This document shows, in pieces, positions 10,274 to 18,609 of a stretch of DNA of 64,000 nt (its first letter is position 1; every line of letters starts with the position of its first letter). The DNA is from an uncultured Winogradskyella sp. (GTDB taxonomy: Bacteria; Bacteroidota; Bacteroidia; Flavobacteriales; Flavobacteriaceae), in the NCBI RefSeq assembly GCF_947498005.1, contig NZ_CANMIW010000003.1, positions 372,001-436,000 on the forward strand, read 5' to 3'. A program made the position numbers and the translations under genes. The notes beneath the pieces were generated by a model. The model did not search any database. It was not told the DNA's origin and was given only the letters and a program-made list of their open reading frames with translations.

Positions 10274-11296
10274 ATGAAAAAAGAAAATATTTACATCCTA
10301 GGAATAGAGTCATCTTGCGATGATACGTCTGCTGCTGTATTATGCAATAACACTATTTTGAGCAATGTTGTTGCAGATCAAAAAATACATGCCGAGTATG
10401 GTGGTGTTGTTCCAGAATTAGCGTCTCGTGCGCATCAGCAAAATATAGTTCCTGTGGTGCATCAAGCACTAGAAAAAGCAGGTATAAATAAAGACCAATT
10501 AAGTGCTGTAGCATTTACTAGAGGTCCTGGTTTAATGGGATCTTTGCTTGTTGGTACCTCATTTGCAAAATCTTTGGCTTATGGATTAGATATTCCGCTT
10601 ATTGACGTTAACCATATGCAAGCTCATATTTTAGCGCATTTTATTGAGGAAAAAGATCATAAAATACCACCTTTCCCCTTTTTAGCAATGACTATTTCTG
10701 GTGGACACACTCAAATTGTTAAAGTGAACAATCATTTTAATATGGAAGTGATTGGAGAAACTATAGATGATGCTGTTGGTGAAGCTTACGATAAAAGCGG
10801 GAAGATTTTAGGATTAGGTTATCCTGCAGGACCTGAAATTGATAGACGTGCGCAGTTAGGTAACCCAAAAGCTTTTCAATTTACAAAACCCAAAGTAGAT
10901 GGGTTAAATTTTAGCTTTTCTGGCCTAAAAACAAACATCCTATATTTTGTGCAGCGCCAAGTAAAGACAAATCCTAATTTTATAGAAGAAAACCTTAATG
11001 ATATTTGTGCGTCAATTCAATTTACCATAATTGGAATTTTAATGTCAAAATTAAAACTAGCTGTTAAAGAAACAGGAATAAAGCATATTGCTATTGGTGG
11101 AGGAGTTTCTGCTAACTCTGGTATTAGAAAAGCTCTAAAAGATGCAGAACAAAATTTTGGATGGACAAGCTATGTACCAAAGTTTGAATACACCACAGAC
11201 AATGCCGCAATGATTGCTATAGTTGGTTATTTGAAATATTTACAAAAGGACTTTTCAAATTTTGATGTCATGGCTACTGCTCGATTAAAGATATAA
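10274..11296 (+). CDS. tsaD: tRNA N6-threonylcarbamoyladenosine transferase
   Basis: Transfers the threonylcarbamoyl group to A37 of ANN-decoding tRNAs together with TsaB and TsaE in the cytoplasm. With the ATG at 10274 the product is 340 residues, the family's usual size; an upstream TTG at 10256 would add six unlikely residues. The start is ILGIESSCDDTSAAV (residues 8-22), iron is bound by His114 and His118 in NHMQAH, and TISGGHTQIV plus the C-terminal TTDNAAMIA complete the ASKHA fold. It is divergent from the TamB-like gene and is followed after one base by a small membrane-protein gene. Confidence 0.96.
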   Translation: MKKENIYILGIESSCDDTSAAVLCNNTILSNVVADQKIHAEYGGVVPELASRAHQQNIVPVVHQALEKAGINKDQLSAVAFTRGPGLMGSLLVGTSFAKSLAYGLDIPLIDVNHMQAHILAHFIEEKDHKIPPFPFLAMTISGGHTQIVKVNNHFNMEVIGETIDDAVGEAYDKSGKILGLGYPAGPEIDRRAQLGNPKAFQFTKPKVDGLNFSFSGLKTNILYFVQRQVKTNPNFIEENLNDICASIQFTIIGILMSKLKLAVKETGIKHIAIGGGVSANSGIRKALKDAEQNFGWTSYVPKFEYTTDNAAMIAIVGYLKYLQKDFSNFDVMATARLKI

Positions 11297-11297
11297 A

Positions 11298-11750
11298 ATG
11301 AAAAGAATAACACTTTATTTCTGGCTAATTTCATTTTTCTTCTTTCTACTTAGTTTTTACTTTTTTATATTTAAAAACACATTAATTGATGTAAATATTT
11401 ACGACACCTATTATGTTATTCTCAACTCACATTTATCATTATTACTTGCTTTAGTGTATACCGCGACAAGTATTATTTACACCCTTATTTCTATCAAAAA
11501 AATAGCATTAATTAGTTGGCTTACAAAAACACATTCTATAATTTCTATTACTATTGTTCCGTTATTTTTTATCGGTTATTTTATTTTAAATAACAATGTA
11601 GAATCTGAATTTCCATTATTTGATGATAGCCAAAATTTGAAGTTATTTCTAATAGGAATGGGCATACTTTTTTTACTCACTCAATTCATTTTAATCATCA
11701 ATATTGTATTCAGTACTAGTATATCTTTAAAATTAAAAGCACGGAACTGA
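11298..11750 (+). CDS. Small four-helix membrane protein with an oxidase-like motif
   Basis: A 150-residue protein with four hydrophobic segments at about residues 7-25, 44-67, 80-98 and 112-138 and a basic C-terminus. The segment IDVNIYDTYYVILNSHLSL at residues 30-48 resembles the DTYYVVAHFH block of heme-copper oxidase subunit I, but the heme- and copper-binding histidines and the other oxidase helices are absent. It starts one base after the tsaD stop, so it is probably co-transcribed. I do not recognise a characterised family and propose no function beyond an inner-membrane location. Confidence 0.7.
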   Translation: MKRITLYFWLISFFFFLLSFYFFIFKNTLIDVNIYDTYYVILNSHLSLLLALVYTATSIIYTLISIKKIALISWLTKTHSIISITIVPLFFIGYFILNNNVESEFPLFDDSQNLKLFLIGMGILFLLTQFILIINIVFSTSISLKLKARN

Positions 11751-11856
11751 TCAAAAATTGTTAAAACATCTGTTAACATCCTTTCTACCTTTCCTTTTTA
11801 TCTAGCTGAAAATTTAGTTGCTTTGTATTATCCTAAATCAAAATTATAATTAAAAC

Positions 11857-12489
11857 ATGAAACATTTTTTATTATTACTTCTGCTAATTCCAATCTTTGC
11901 GTTTTCTCAAGGCACTTTAGAGCAACAACTAGATTCAATTTCTACGTCGGAAGAAGCCTCCACATTTTTAAAAGAGAATAAACCAAAACAAGGCAAAATT
12001 TTTACATTTAATAAAGCCAAGCACAAAACTAGATTAGCTGATGATCTTTTCAAGTTGTCTAAAGGTGGTAAAAAAGTAACAAGAACCGATTTCAAAAAAA
12101 CCTACTATAAGGTTATTGATAAGTCTGAAGTAAATTATTCAAAATTCAACATAATTGTATTTGATGCTGCCAAAACCAGTGAAGAGGACGCAAAAATAAA
12201 CCGCGAAAAAGTAATAAGTCAATACAAACAAGGTTATAAATTTAAAGACCTAGCAAAACATTACTCAACAGGACCTACAGCAAAAATGGGTGGCGATACT
12301 GGCTGGATAAAAGCTGGAGACATGTCTACCGCTTTTGATGATGTCGCTTTTAATGAGACGCACAAATTGAATGACATTTTTCTAGTTGATGACCCTGAAA
12401 GTAAAAAATATTATTTGGTCATTAAAACTGAAGTTGAAACACCAATTGAAGAAATTACTGTTTTAAAATTTTCTGAAGATATCGATTAA
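11857..12489 (+). CDS. Parvulin-type peptidyl-prolyl isomerase, exported
   Basis: The 210-residue product begins with a clear signal peptide (residues 1-18, ending AFSQG). The C-terminal half, from about residue 95, is a parvulin rotamase domain: INREKVISQYKQGYKFKDLAKHYS, then GGDTGWI and AFDDVAFNE, then a closing KYYLVIKTE strand. Such proteins act as periplasmic folding helpers of the SurA/PpiC type. The N-terminal half is an unassigned leader region. Its stop codon overlaps the start of rsmE (TAATG), so the two genes are translationally coupled. Confidence 0.85.
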   Translation: MKHFLLLLLLIPIFAFSQGTLEQQLDSISTSEEASTFLKENKPKQGKIFTFNKAKHKTRLADDLFKLSKGGKKVTRTDFKKTYYKVIDKSEVNYSKFNIIVFDAAKTSEEDAKINREKVISQYKQGYKFKDLAKHYSTGPTAKMGGDTGWIKAGDMSTAFDDVAFNETHKLNDIFLVDDPESKKYYLVIKTEVETPIEEITVLKFSEDID

Positions 12490-13193
12490 TGCAATTATTC
12501 TACAATCCTAATATAACTAAAAACGATTCTAGCTTTAAATTTGATAAAGAAGAAAGTAGGCATATTGCTAAAGTATTACGAAAAAAAGTTGGTGATACTC
12601 TAAACATTACCAACGGTAAGGGTTGGCTTTTTACTGCAGAAATCACAATAGCAGAGCAGAAAAATTGCGCGGTATCTATTACATCCAAGCAATTACAACC
12701 AGAAAAAAATTACAAATTACATTTAGCTGTTGCTCCAACAAAAATGAACGATCGCTATGAGTGGTTTTTAGAAAAAGCAACCGAAATTGGAATAGACAGC
12801 ATTACACCCATCATTTGTGATCATAGTGAACGTAAAGTGGTAAAAACTGAACGCTTTGAAAAAATCATTCAGTCTGCAATGAAACAATCTTTACAATGCT
12901 ATTTACCAAAATTAAATGAACCAATAAGTTTCAAAAACTACGTAAATAAAGCGTTCAATGATCAGATTTTTATTGCACATTGTGAGGAAACTGATAAGAA
13001 ATCTTTAAAATCTGTTTTAAAACCAATTACGGATTGCACTATTTTAATCGGTCCAGAAGGTGACTTTAGCGTTAAAGAAATTGAAATGGCTTTGCAGCAT
13101 AACTTTATTGCAGTAACTTTGGGTAACACACGCTTAAGAACAGAAACCGCAGCAATCGCAGCCTGTCATTCTGTTGCTTTTTTAAATGAATAA
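12489..13193 (+). CDS. rsmE: 16S rRNA (uracil-1498-N3)-methyltransferase
   Basis: Methylates U1498 in the decoding region of 16S rRNA with S-adenosylmethionine. The 234-residue length is typical. The N-terminal PUA-like part carries EESRHIAKVLRKKVGD at about residues 21-36; the C-terminal SPOUT knot carries KATEIGIDSITPI, IGPEGDFS and LGNTRLRTETAAIAA, the family signature. The start overlaps the stop of the rotamase gene and a DUF4159 gene follows after 11 bases, which suggests a three-gene operon. Confidence 0.95.
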   Translation: MQLFYNPNITKNDSSFKFDKEESRHIAKVLRKKVGDTLNITNGKGWLFTAEITIAEQKNCAVSITSKQLQPEKNYKLHLAVAPTKMNDRYEWFLEKATEIGIDSITPIICDHSERKVVKTERFEKIIQSAMKQSLQCYLPKLNEPISFKNYVNKAFNDQIFIAHCEETDKKSLKSVLKPITDCTILIGPEGDFSVKEIEMALQHNFIAVTLGNTRLRTETAAIAACHSVAFLNE

Positions 13194-13204
13194 CCTTTAG
13201 GTTG

Positions 13205-13846
13205 ATGAAAACTATTTTTACAATTTTATTTACGCTTTTTGCCGTTTTTCTTTCTGCACAAGATGTTGCAATCCTTAAATATAAAGGTGGTGGAGATTGG
13301 TACAGTAACCCAACAGCATTGCCTAATTTGGTAAAGTATTGCAACGATAATATTGATACAGATATTAATGAAAGTGTACAAACTGTTGAAGCAGGAAGCA
13401 CAGATATATTTCAATTTCCTTTTTTGCATATGACGGGTCATGGTAATGTATTCTTTAGTGATGACGATGCAGAAAACTTAAGAAATTATCTAATTTCTGG
13501 TGGATTTCTTCATATTGATGATAATTACGGAATGGAACCATATATTACTAAAGAATTAAAAAAAGTATTTCCAAATAACGAATTGATAGAGATCCCTAAA
13601 GATCACGCAATTTTCAGTTCTGCTTACGAGTTTAGCAATGGTTTACCAAAAATTCACGAACACGATGGCAAAGCACCACAAGCTTATGGGATTTTTAATG
13701 ATAGTAGACTAGTTTTGTTATTTACTTTTGAAAGTGATTTAGGTGATGGATGGGAAGACCAAGAAGTGCACAATGATCCAGAAGATGTAAGAGAAAAAGC
13801 ATTGAAAATGGGTGCCAATATTATTAAATATGCTTTTGAGAATTAA
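13205..13846 (+). CDS. DUF4159 domain protein, exported
   Basis: With the ATG at 13205 (a TTG lies directly before it) the product has 213 residues and a signal peptide ending FLSAQD near residue 19. The rest is a DUF4159 domain with LKYKGGGDWYSNPTALPNLV, FPFLHMTGHGNVFFS and GGFLHIDDNYG, a fold related to class I glutamine-amidotransferase-like proteins but without an obvious catalytic cysteine. Members are found in Bacteroidota envelope gene groups; their biochemical role is unknown. It follows rsmE closely. Confidence 0.85.
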   Translation: MKTIFTILFTLFAVFLSAQDVAILKYKGGGDWYSNPTALPNLVKYCNDNIDTDINESVQTVEAGSTDIFQFPFLHMTGHGNVFFSDDDAENLRNYLISGGFLHIDDNYGMEPYITKELKKVFPNNELIEIPKDHAIFSSAYEFSNGLPKIHEHDGKAPQAYGIFNDSRLVLLFTFESDLGDGWEDQEVHNDPEDVREKALKMGANIIKYAFEN

Positions 13847-13884
13847 TAGCATATTTATATCTTGAAGATTAAAAGTAAATTTTT

Positions 13885-14217
13885 ATGAAACTTACCTATC
13901 GTTGTGCATCTTGCAAAAAAGATAATTATATTAAAACCAAAGCTTCTGATAGATACGGTTTATTAATGGAAATGGGTAAAAATGAATTTAATCATCGCTG
14001 CAAACATTGTGGTTATTTTACAAAAAAGCATATTAATAGATTGTATGCAGATGATAATTATATGCTTGTATTCGTTGGATTTATGCTTTCTGCAATTGCC
14101 ACATTTTTTCTTTGGGAATTTGGTTGGGTTTCGACTTTAACTGGCGCAATTCCGCTTTATTTTTGGATAGAAATGAAAAAGAAATCGAGTGCATTTAATG
14201 GCACGTTAGTAAAATAA
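13885..14217 (+). CDS. Zinc-ribbon membrane protein
   Basis: A 110-residue protein. The N-terminal part has CASCKKDNY (Cys7 and Cys10) and CKHC (Cys39 and Cys42), a treble pair of the kind that binds one zinc ion. Two hydrophobic segments follow at about residues 60-78 and 80-95, then a basic tail. This layout suggests a small inner-membrane protein with a cytoplasmic zinc ribbon. No characterised family is recognised. Confidence 0.7.
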   Translation: MKLTYRCASCKKDNYIKTKASDRYGLLMEMGKNEFNHRCKHCGYFTKKHINRLYADDNYMLVFVGFMLSAIATFFLWEFGWVSTLTGAIPLYFWIEMKKKSSAFNGTLVK

Positions 14218-14219
14218 AA

Positions 14220-14414
14220 ATGAAGACATATTCAATCAAATATAGAATTATAGCTTCATTTTTAGTTATCGCTTTTACCTTTCAATCAATGAAATCGATT
14301 AATAATCACACTTATACAATTGGTGTTAATAGTTTTCATGTAGATTACTCTTGTATGATGAGAATTCCAACACATTTAGCTATTCCTTGCAGTTATTATA
14401 ATTGTAACATGTAG
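14220..14414 (+). CDS. Hypothetical protein, 64 residues
   Basis: A short frame from ATG two bases after the zinc-ribbon gene. The first 24 residues are hydrophobic with basic ends and could be a signal peptide or membrane helix; the remainder is rich in His, Ser, Cys and Tyr and resembles no family I know. Its position, tight to the gene before it, favours a real gene, but the composition is not convincing. Confidence 0.35.
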   Translation: MKTYSIKYRIIASFLVIAFTFQSMKSINNHTYTIGVNSFHVDYSCMMRIPTHLAIPCSYYNCNM

Positions 14415-14436
14415 TTGTAAAAAATTAAATTATAAA

Positions 14437-14940
14437 ATGCAACTCAACCATTACAATTCTAATTTCAAAAAGCAACAACACGCCATTAAAGTGATCTGTG
14501 ATAACGTTACAAACGCACCTAATATTGGCAGTCTATTTAGAGTTGCTGATGCATTTGGTATTGAAGAACTTATTTTTTGCGGTAAGAACATTCAATTGGG
14601 AAGACGTATGACAAAAACGTCTCGATCTACTGAAAAATATGTGAATTATAGTTTTAATGATTCAATTGAAGAACAAATACAAAGCCTAAAAGCAAGCGGT
14701 TATTTTTTAATAGCATTAGAAATTGCAGAAAATAGTGAAGCTTTATCAAGCTTTAAACTACTAACTAATCAACCTATTGCTTTAATTTTAGGTGATGAGA
14801 ATTTTGGTGTTTCTGAAACTTTATTAAACCTTGTAGATGCAGTCGTTCATATTAATATGTATGGAAATAATAGTAGTATGAATGTCGTACAAGCCACTAG
14901 CATTGCTCTTTTTGAGATTACTAAACAACTTAATTCCTAA
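14437..14940 (+). CDS. SpoU/TrmH-family RNA methyltransferase
   Basis: A 167-residue SPOUT knot methyltransferase without an extra RNA-binding domain. Visible family blocks are NVTNAPNIGSLFRVADAFGIEEL at about residues 23-45 (motif 1 with the catalytic-site Arg), ALILGDENFGVSE near 112-124 (motif 2) and INMYGNNSSMNVVQATSIALFE near 138-159 (motif 3, usually IPM.G...SLNVS.A). It probably methylates a ribose of tRNA or rRNA; the target position cannot be assigned. It is followed by a small hairpin and the AI-2E-family gene. Confidence 0.88.
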   Translation: MQLNHYNSNFKKQQHAIKVICDNVTNAPNIGSLFRVADAFGIEELIFCGKNIQLGRRMTKTSRSTEKYVNYSFNDSIEEQIQSLKASGYFLIALEIAENSEALSSFKLLTNQPIALILGDENFGVSETLLNLVDAVVHINMYGNNSSMNVVQATSIALFEITKQLNS

Positions 14941-14948
14941 ATTTGTCT

Positions 14949-14967
14949 TGCTGAAATTATTTCAGCA
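14949..14967 (+). terminator. Hairpin after the SpoU methyltransferase gene
   Basis: TGCTGAAA (14949-14956) and TTTCAGCA (14960-14967) form a perfect 8-bp stem with a 3-base loop, followed only by TCTTT. It lies between the methyltransferase stop and the next ATG, so it may be a weak terminator or a leader hairpin. Confidence 0.4.
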
Positions 14968-14988
14968 TCTTTGAGTAAATTAAAAGAA

Positions 14989-16077
14989 ATGAACTCCAAA
15001 ACTATAGCCAATGGTATAATTAGAGCCTTAGGTATTATTTTAGCAATTGTATTAGTCCTTTTTTTTCTGTTTAAAATTCAATCTGTAATAGTTTACATTG
15101 CTGTTGCAGCCGTAATATCACTTATTGGACGGCCAATAATTTTGTTTCTCAGAAGAAAATTAAAATTTAATAATACCGCAGCTGTTATTGTAACCATGGT
15201 ATTGTTATTAGGACTTTTAATTGGTTTGGTAGGCTTGTTTATTCCTTTAATTGTGGAACAAGGCCATAATTTATCTTTGCTAAACATTAATCAACTACAA
15301 ATTAATATTGAAGATCTATACGATCAAATTGTAACATATTTTGAGTTTAATAATATTGATGTAGAACAATCAATAAAAGATTCTAACTTATTATCTAAAC
15401 TAGATTTTGCCTTGATACCAAACTTTTTAAATTCATTTATTAGTGGTTTAGGAAGTTTTAGTATTGGTTTGTTTTCAGTACTTTTTATTTCATTTTTCTT
15501 TTTAAAAGACAGTAAATTATTTGAAGATGGTATAATGACATTTGTGCCAAGTGGCAATGAACAACGATCAAAAAGATCAATTAACGCAATTAAAGATTTG
15601 CTATCTCGCTATTTTGTAGGTCTCATATTTCAAATATTAATCTTGTTTATTATCTATACTATAATTCTATTAATTTTTGGAATAGATAACGCAATAGTTA
15701 TTGCGTTTTTGTGTGCGCTTCTAAATTTAGTACCTTATGTAGGTCCTTTAGTGAGTGGCTTTTTAATGTTACTGTTAAGCATGTCTAGTAATTTAGGAGA
15801 AAGTTTTAGTGATGTTATATTACCTAAAACAACATATGTAATGATCGGTTTCATCATTGCGCAACTCGTAGATAATTTTTTTAGTCAGCCTTATATCTTT
15901 TCAAAAAGTGTAAAATCACATCCACTAGAGATCTTCTTAGTAATAATTATAGCTGGTATTTTATTTGGTATTGTAGGAATGATTGTAGCGGTACCAACCT
16001 ACACTGCGATAAAAGTTATATTAAAAGAATTTTTATCTGATTACAACATTGTGAAAAAATTGACAAAAGGAATTTAG
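14989..16077 (+). CDS. AI-2E family transporter (YdiK/PerM-like)
   Basis: The ATG at 14989 gives 362 residues; a TTG at 14971 would add six more. The protein has about eight membrane segments: a pair near residues 12-50, one near 62-85, a soluble helical region at about 95-145, and a C-terminal block of helices from about 150. The block near residues 240-265 (LLNLVPYVGPLVSG) is the family's most conserved motif. Members export small molecules or ions, and the autoinducer link holds only for a few. The next gene follows six bases after the stop. Confidence 0.88.
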   Translation: MNSKTIANGIIRALGIILAIVLVLFFLFKIQSVIVYIAVAAVISLIGRPIILFLRRKLKFNNTAAVIVTMVLLLGLLIGLVGLFIPLIVEQGHNLSLLNINQLQINIEDLYDQIVTYFEFNNIDVEQSIKDSNLLSKLDFALIPNFLNSFISGLGSFSIGLFSVLFISFFFLKDSKLFEDGIMTFVPSGNEQRSKRSINAIKDLLSRYFVGLIFQILILFIIYTIILLIFGIDNAIVIAFLCALLNLVPYVGPLVSGFLMLLLSMSSNLGESFSDVILPKTTYVMIGFIIAQLVDNFFSQPYIFSKSVKSHPLEIFLVIIIAGILFGIVGMIVAVPTYTAIKVILKEFLSDYNIVKKLTKGI

Positions 16078-16083
16078 ATTATT

Positions 16084-17280
16084 TTGAAAAAAGCGATTCT
16101 AAATAAAGAAATTCAGGAATTTATATCTTTAAATTTAAATTCTGATATTTCTAAATTGTTGCTAAAAGGCATTCCTTTTAACACAATAGATCAAAAAACA
16201 GTCATTGAGCAAATTGAAGCTAAAAAACGTTGCCAGAAAAAACTACCTACATGGTTTAATTGTGATAATATATATTATCCTAATAAACTTAATATTGAAC
16301 AAACCTCTTCTGAAGTTACTGCCAAACACAAAGCAATTTTAGTTTCTGGAAAAAAGTTAATTGATTTAACTGGAGGGTTTGGTGTAGACATTTATCACTT
16401 TGCTAAAAAACTTGATAGCGTAATACATTGTGAGATTAACGAATCGCTTTCGCAAATTGTTAAACATAATTTTAATGTCTTAAATATTAAGAATGCAAAA
16501 TGTCTTAATGAGGATGGTACAAAAGTTTTAGAACAATTAAATGAAAATTTTGATTGGATCTATTTAGACCCTTCCCGTAGAGATGCCTTAAAGAAAAAAG
16601 TATTTTTGTTAGCCGATTGCGAACCTAACATAAAAGAACATAGAGATTTACTCTTTAAATACACTAATAATGTAATGATTAAAACCTCTCCATTATTAGA
16701 TTTAACCGCTACTCTTAATGATTTACACAATGTAAAAGAAATCCATGTTGTGGCTAATAATAATGAAGTTAAAGAACTTTTATGGATATTAGAGAAGAAT
16801 TATAGCGCACAGGTAAAAATAATAACCTCTAATTTAAAAAATAATTCTACCCAAAGTTTTAATTACATATTTAATGAAGAACAAAGGGCTATTGCTACAT
16901 ACAGCAAGCCCTTAAAATATCTTTATGAACCTAACTCTGCGGTATTAAAATCAGGCGGATTTAACTCTATTAGTACGTTACTAAAAATCGACAAATTGCA
17001 TCAGCATACACATTTATATACTTCTGATGTACTTATGGAATTTCCAGGTAGACAGTTTAAAATAGTGAATATAATTCCGTATAATAAGAAATTGTTCAAA
17101 AAAGAAAATATATCCAAAGCAAATATTACAATTAGAAATTTTCCGATTTCAGTATCTGAAATTAGGAAAAAGTTTAATGTAAAAGATGGAGGAAATACCT
17201 ATCTCTTCTTCACAACTGATCTTTTAAACAAAAAAATTATTATTCTTTGTTCTAAAGTACAGTCGGAGTATATGAAATAA
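16084..17280 (+). CDS. Class I SAM-dependent methyltransferase with THUMP-like domain
   Basis: A 398-residue protein starting at TTG 16084; no ATG fits the start. The methyltransferase fold begins with LIDLTGGFGVDIYHFAK near residues 93-109 (SAM-binding loop) and EINES near 118-122. The motif IYLDPSRRD near 159-167 is at the place of the catalytic motif IV of RNA or DNA methyltransferases. The region after about 290 matches the THUMP-like tail seen in Bacteroidota homologues. It probably modifies RNA, but the substrate is uncharacterised. Its last 29 bases overlap the converging lipoprotein gene. Confidence 0.8.
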   Translation: MKKAILNKEIQEFISLNLNSDISKLLLKGIPFNTIDQKTVIEQIEAKKRCQKKLPTWFNCDNIYYPNKLNIEQTSSEVTAKHKAILVSGKKLIDLTGGFGVDIYHFAKKLDSVIHCEINESLSQIVKHNFNVLNIKNAKCLNEDGTKVLEQLNENFDWIYLDPSRRDALKKKVFLLADCEPNIKEHRDLLFKYTNNVMIKTSPLLDLTATLNDLHNVKEIHVVANNNEVKELLWILEKNYSAQVKIITSNLKNNSTQSFNYIFNEEQRAIATYSKPLKYLYEPNSAVLKSGGFNSISTLLKIDKLHQHTHLYTSDVLMEFPGRQFKIVNIIPYNKKLFKKENISKANITIRNFPISVSEIRKKFNVKDGGNTYLFFTTDLLNKKIIILCSKVQSEYMK

Positions 17281-17659
17281 TTTCGTTATTGATATCTACT
17301 TCAATTTCATATGCCATACAATTATCCATTTGTATAAGAACTTTGTCATCCGAAACATTTTGATCAGATCCTTTTAAAGAAAACATAACTTCAGCTTCAG
17401 AAAAAGTAGCCCAAGATGTTGTAGAATTTGGAGGAATGTTCAAAATACTTACAACAGTAGTTCCGTCTGTAAGAAATACTTCAAGATTAAAAGCTACTGT
17501 TCCATTATTTACAACCCTAGTTTTAGGGTCTTCTTCATTACAAGGAGGATTTAAAGTAGTAGATTGATTTTCAACAACAAGATCATCTGTTGTTTCAGTG
17601 CATGCACTAGTCAATAAGATTAGACCAAAAATGGCCGATAACTTTAGTAGGTTTTTCAT
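17252..17659 (-). CDS. Small lipoprotein of unknown function
   Basis: A 135-residue product with a signal peptide and lipobox LTSAC (Cys20), so a lipid-anchored envelope protein. After a linker rich in Thr and Asn, the mature part (about residues 40-135) looks like one small beta-sandwich domain with two further cysteines (in NPPCNEEDPK and MDNCMAYE) that could form a disulfide. The 3' end overlaps the converging methyltransferase gene by 29 bases. No family is recognised. Confidence 0.75.
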   Translation of the reverse strand: MKNLLKLSAIFGLILLTSACTETTDDLVVENQSTTLNPPCNEEDPKTRVVNNGTVAFNLEVFLTDGTTVVSILNIPPNSTTSWATFSEAEVMFSLKGSDQNVSDDKVLIQMDNCMAYEIEVDINNEIISYTPTVL

Positions 17660-18026
17660 TTTCTAAAAATTTTTGAAATAAGCCTTTGAGATTATTTCAC
17701 TTAATTTGGGACAGCAAACATATAAAACGATTTACATAATACCGACAAAAAGTTATTTTTTTTCGATGAAATGCATATTTTTTACCATAAATTAATCAAT
17801 AAATGTCCTTTTTGACGATGAAATACCGTTCCATCCTATAAAAACGTACTCAATTACATACTTCTAATAGGTTATATATTAGAGTTTTCTAACAAATTCT
17901 ATCTAATTGGTTAACCAGATAGTTCAAATTTCAGAGAAAATATCAGGTAATTTTACCAATTTTTGATGATTTAAATTGTCTTAAAAACACCAGGGAAAAA
18001 ATTTTAATAAAAACCCTACAAAAATT
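17660..18026. other. Intergenic stretch without a gene
   Basis: About 370 very AT-rich bases between the lipoprotein gene and the tRNA promoter. On the minus strand TATGTTTG (complement of 17715-17722) is a possible -7 element for the lipoprotein gene, with no well-placed TTG. A weak inverted repeat CTATCT...AGATAG occurs at 17899-17922. No open frame above 20 codons looks real. Confidence 0.5.
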
Positions 18027-18057
18027 TTGTTTACTTTAAAATGAACTGTTATCTTTG
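18027..18057 (+). promoter_or_regulatory. Promoter of the tRNA cluster
   Basis: TTG at 18027-18029, a 20-base spacer and TATCTTTG at 18050-18057 form a complete match to the Bacteroidota housekeeping promoter. Transcription should start near 18064, about 32 bases before tRNA-Ser. The short leader contains the inverted repeat AAATGAA-N5-TTCATTT at 18069-18087. Confidence 0.8.
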
Positions 18058-18095
18058 CACCCGCATTTAAATGAATAGCGTTCATTTTTTTAACT

Positions 18096-18184
18096 GGAGA
18101 GGTGCCTGAGTGGCCGAAAGGAGCGGTTTGCTAAATCGTCGTAGGTGGAAACACTTACCCAGGGTTCGAATCCCTGTCTCTCCG
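18096..18184 (+). tRNA. tRNA-Ser (GCT)
   Basis: An 89-base class II tRNA with a long variable arm. The acceptor stem GGAGAGG pairs with TCTCTCC before discriminator G, the T-loop is GTTCGAATCC, and the anticodon loop TTGCTAA gives anticodon GCT (18130-18132), which reads AGC and AGT codons. The 3' CCA is not encoded. First of three tRNAs in one transcript. Confidence 0.96.
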
Positions 18185-18234
18185 CAAAATTTACTTCAGC
18201 GTATGCGACTGTAAGTATTTTTTTTAACCAATTT

Positions 18235-18309
18235 CGGGGTGTAGCGTAGCCCGGTTATCGCGCCACGTTTGGGACGTGGAGGCCGCAGGTTCGAATCCTG
18301 CCACCCCGA
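18235..18309 (+). tRNA. tRNA-Pro (TGG)
   Basis: A 75-base tRNA with acceptor arms CGGGGTG and CACCCCG, discriminator A and T-loop GTTCGAATCC. The anticodon stem CCACG/CGTGG closes loop TTTGGGA, giving anticodon TGG. It lies 50 bases after tRNA-Ser and shares its promoter. The CCA end is not encoded. Confidence 0.96.
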
Positions 18310-18342
18310 CTTTTATTGAATTTTTAGAGTTTATCTCTAAAT

Positions 18343-18416
<74 letters not shown>

Positions 18417-18421
18417 CAAGA

Positions 18422-18456
18422 AGCCTTACTTTAATTAGTGAGGCTTTTTTGTTTTT
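18422..18456 (+). terminator. Terminator of the tRNA cluster
   Basis: AGCCTTACT (18422-18430) pairs with AGTGAGGCT (18437-18445) with one G-U pair and a 6-base loop, followed by TTTTTGTTTTT. It is a classical intrinsic terminator beginning six bases after tRNA-Arg. Confidence 0.85.
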
Positions 18457-18609
18457 GGATACTTATTAAGACTATTATGGTCTTTCACTTTGCGCCTTGT
18501 TATCAATTTATAGTTTATTAATTAAATCTCTTTACTATTTGAGCTAAAATAGCAACTGAACGGAACAACAACACCATATATTTAGTTGTTAATTGCAAGA
18601 AAAAATTAA

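Noticed and set aside
17899-17922. Inverted repeat CTATCT...AGATAG
   Set aside because: Only six pairs in very AT-rich DNA, not next to a promoter element; likely chance.
18069-18087. AAATGAA-N5-TTCATTT before tRNA-Ser, as an operator or terminator
   Set aside because: It lies in the transcribed leader 9 bases before the tRNA; a weak A-U stem that could aid processing, but nothing supports regulation.
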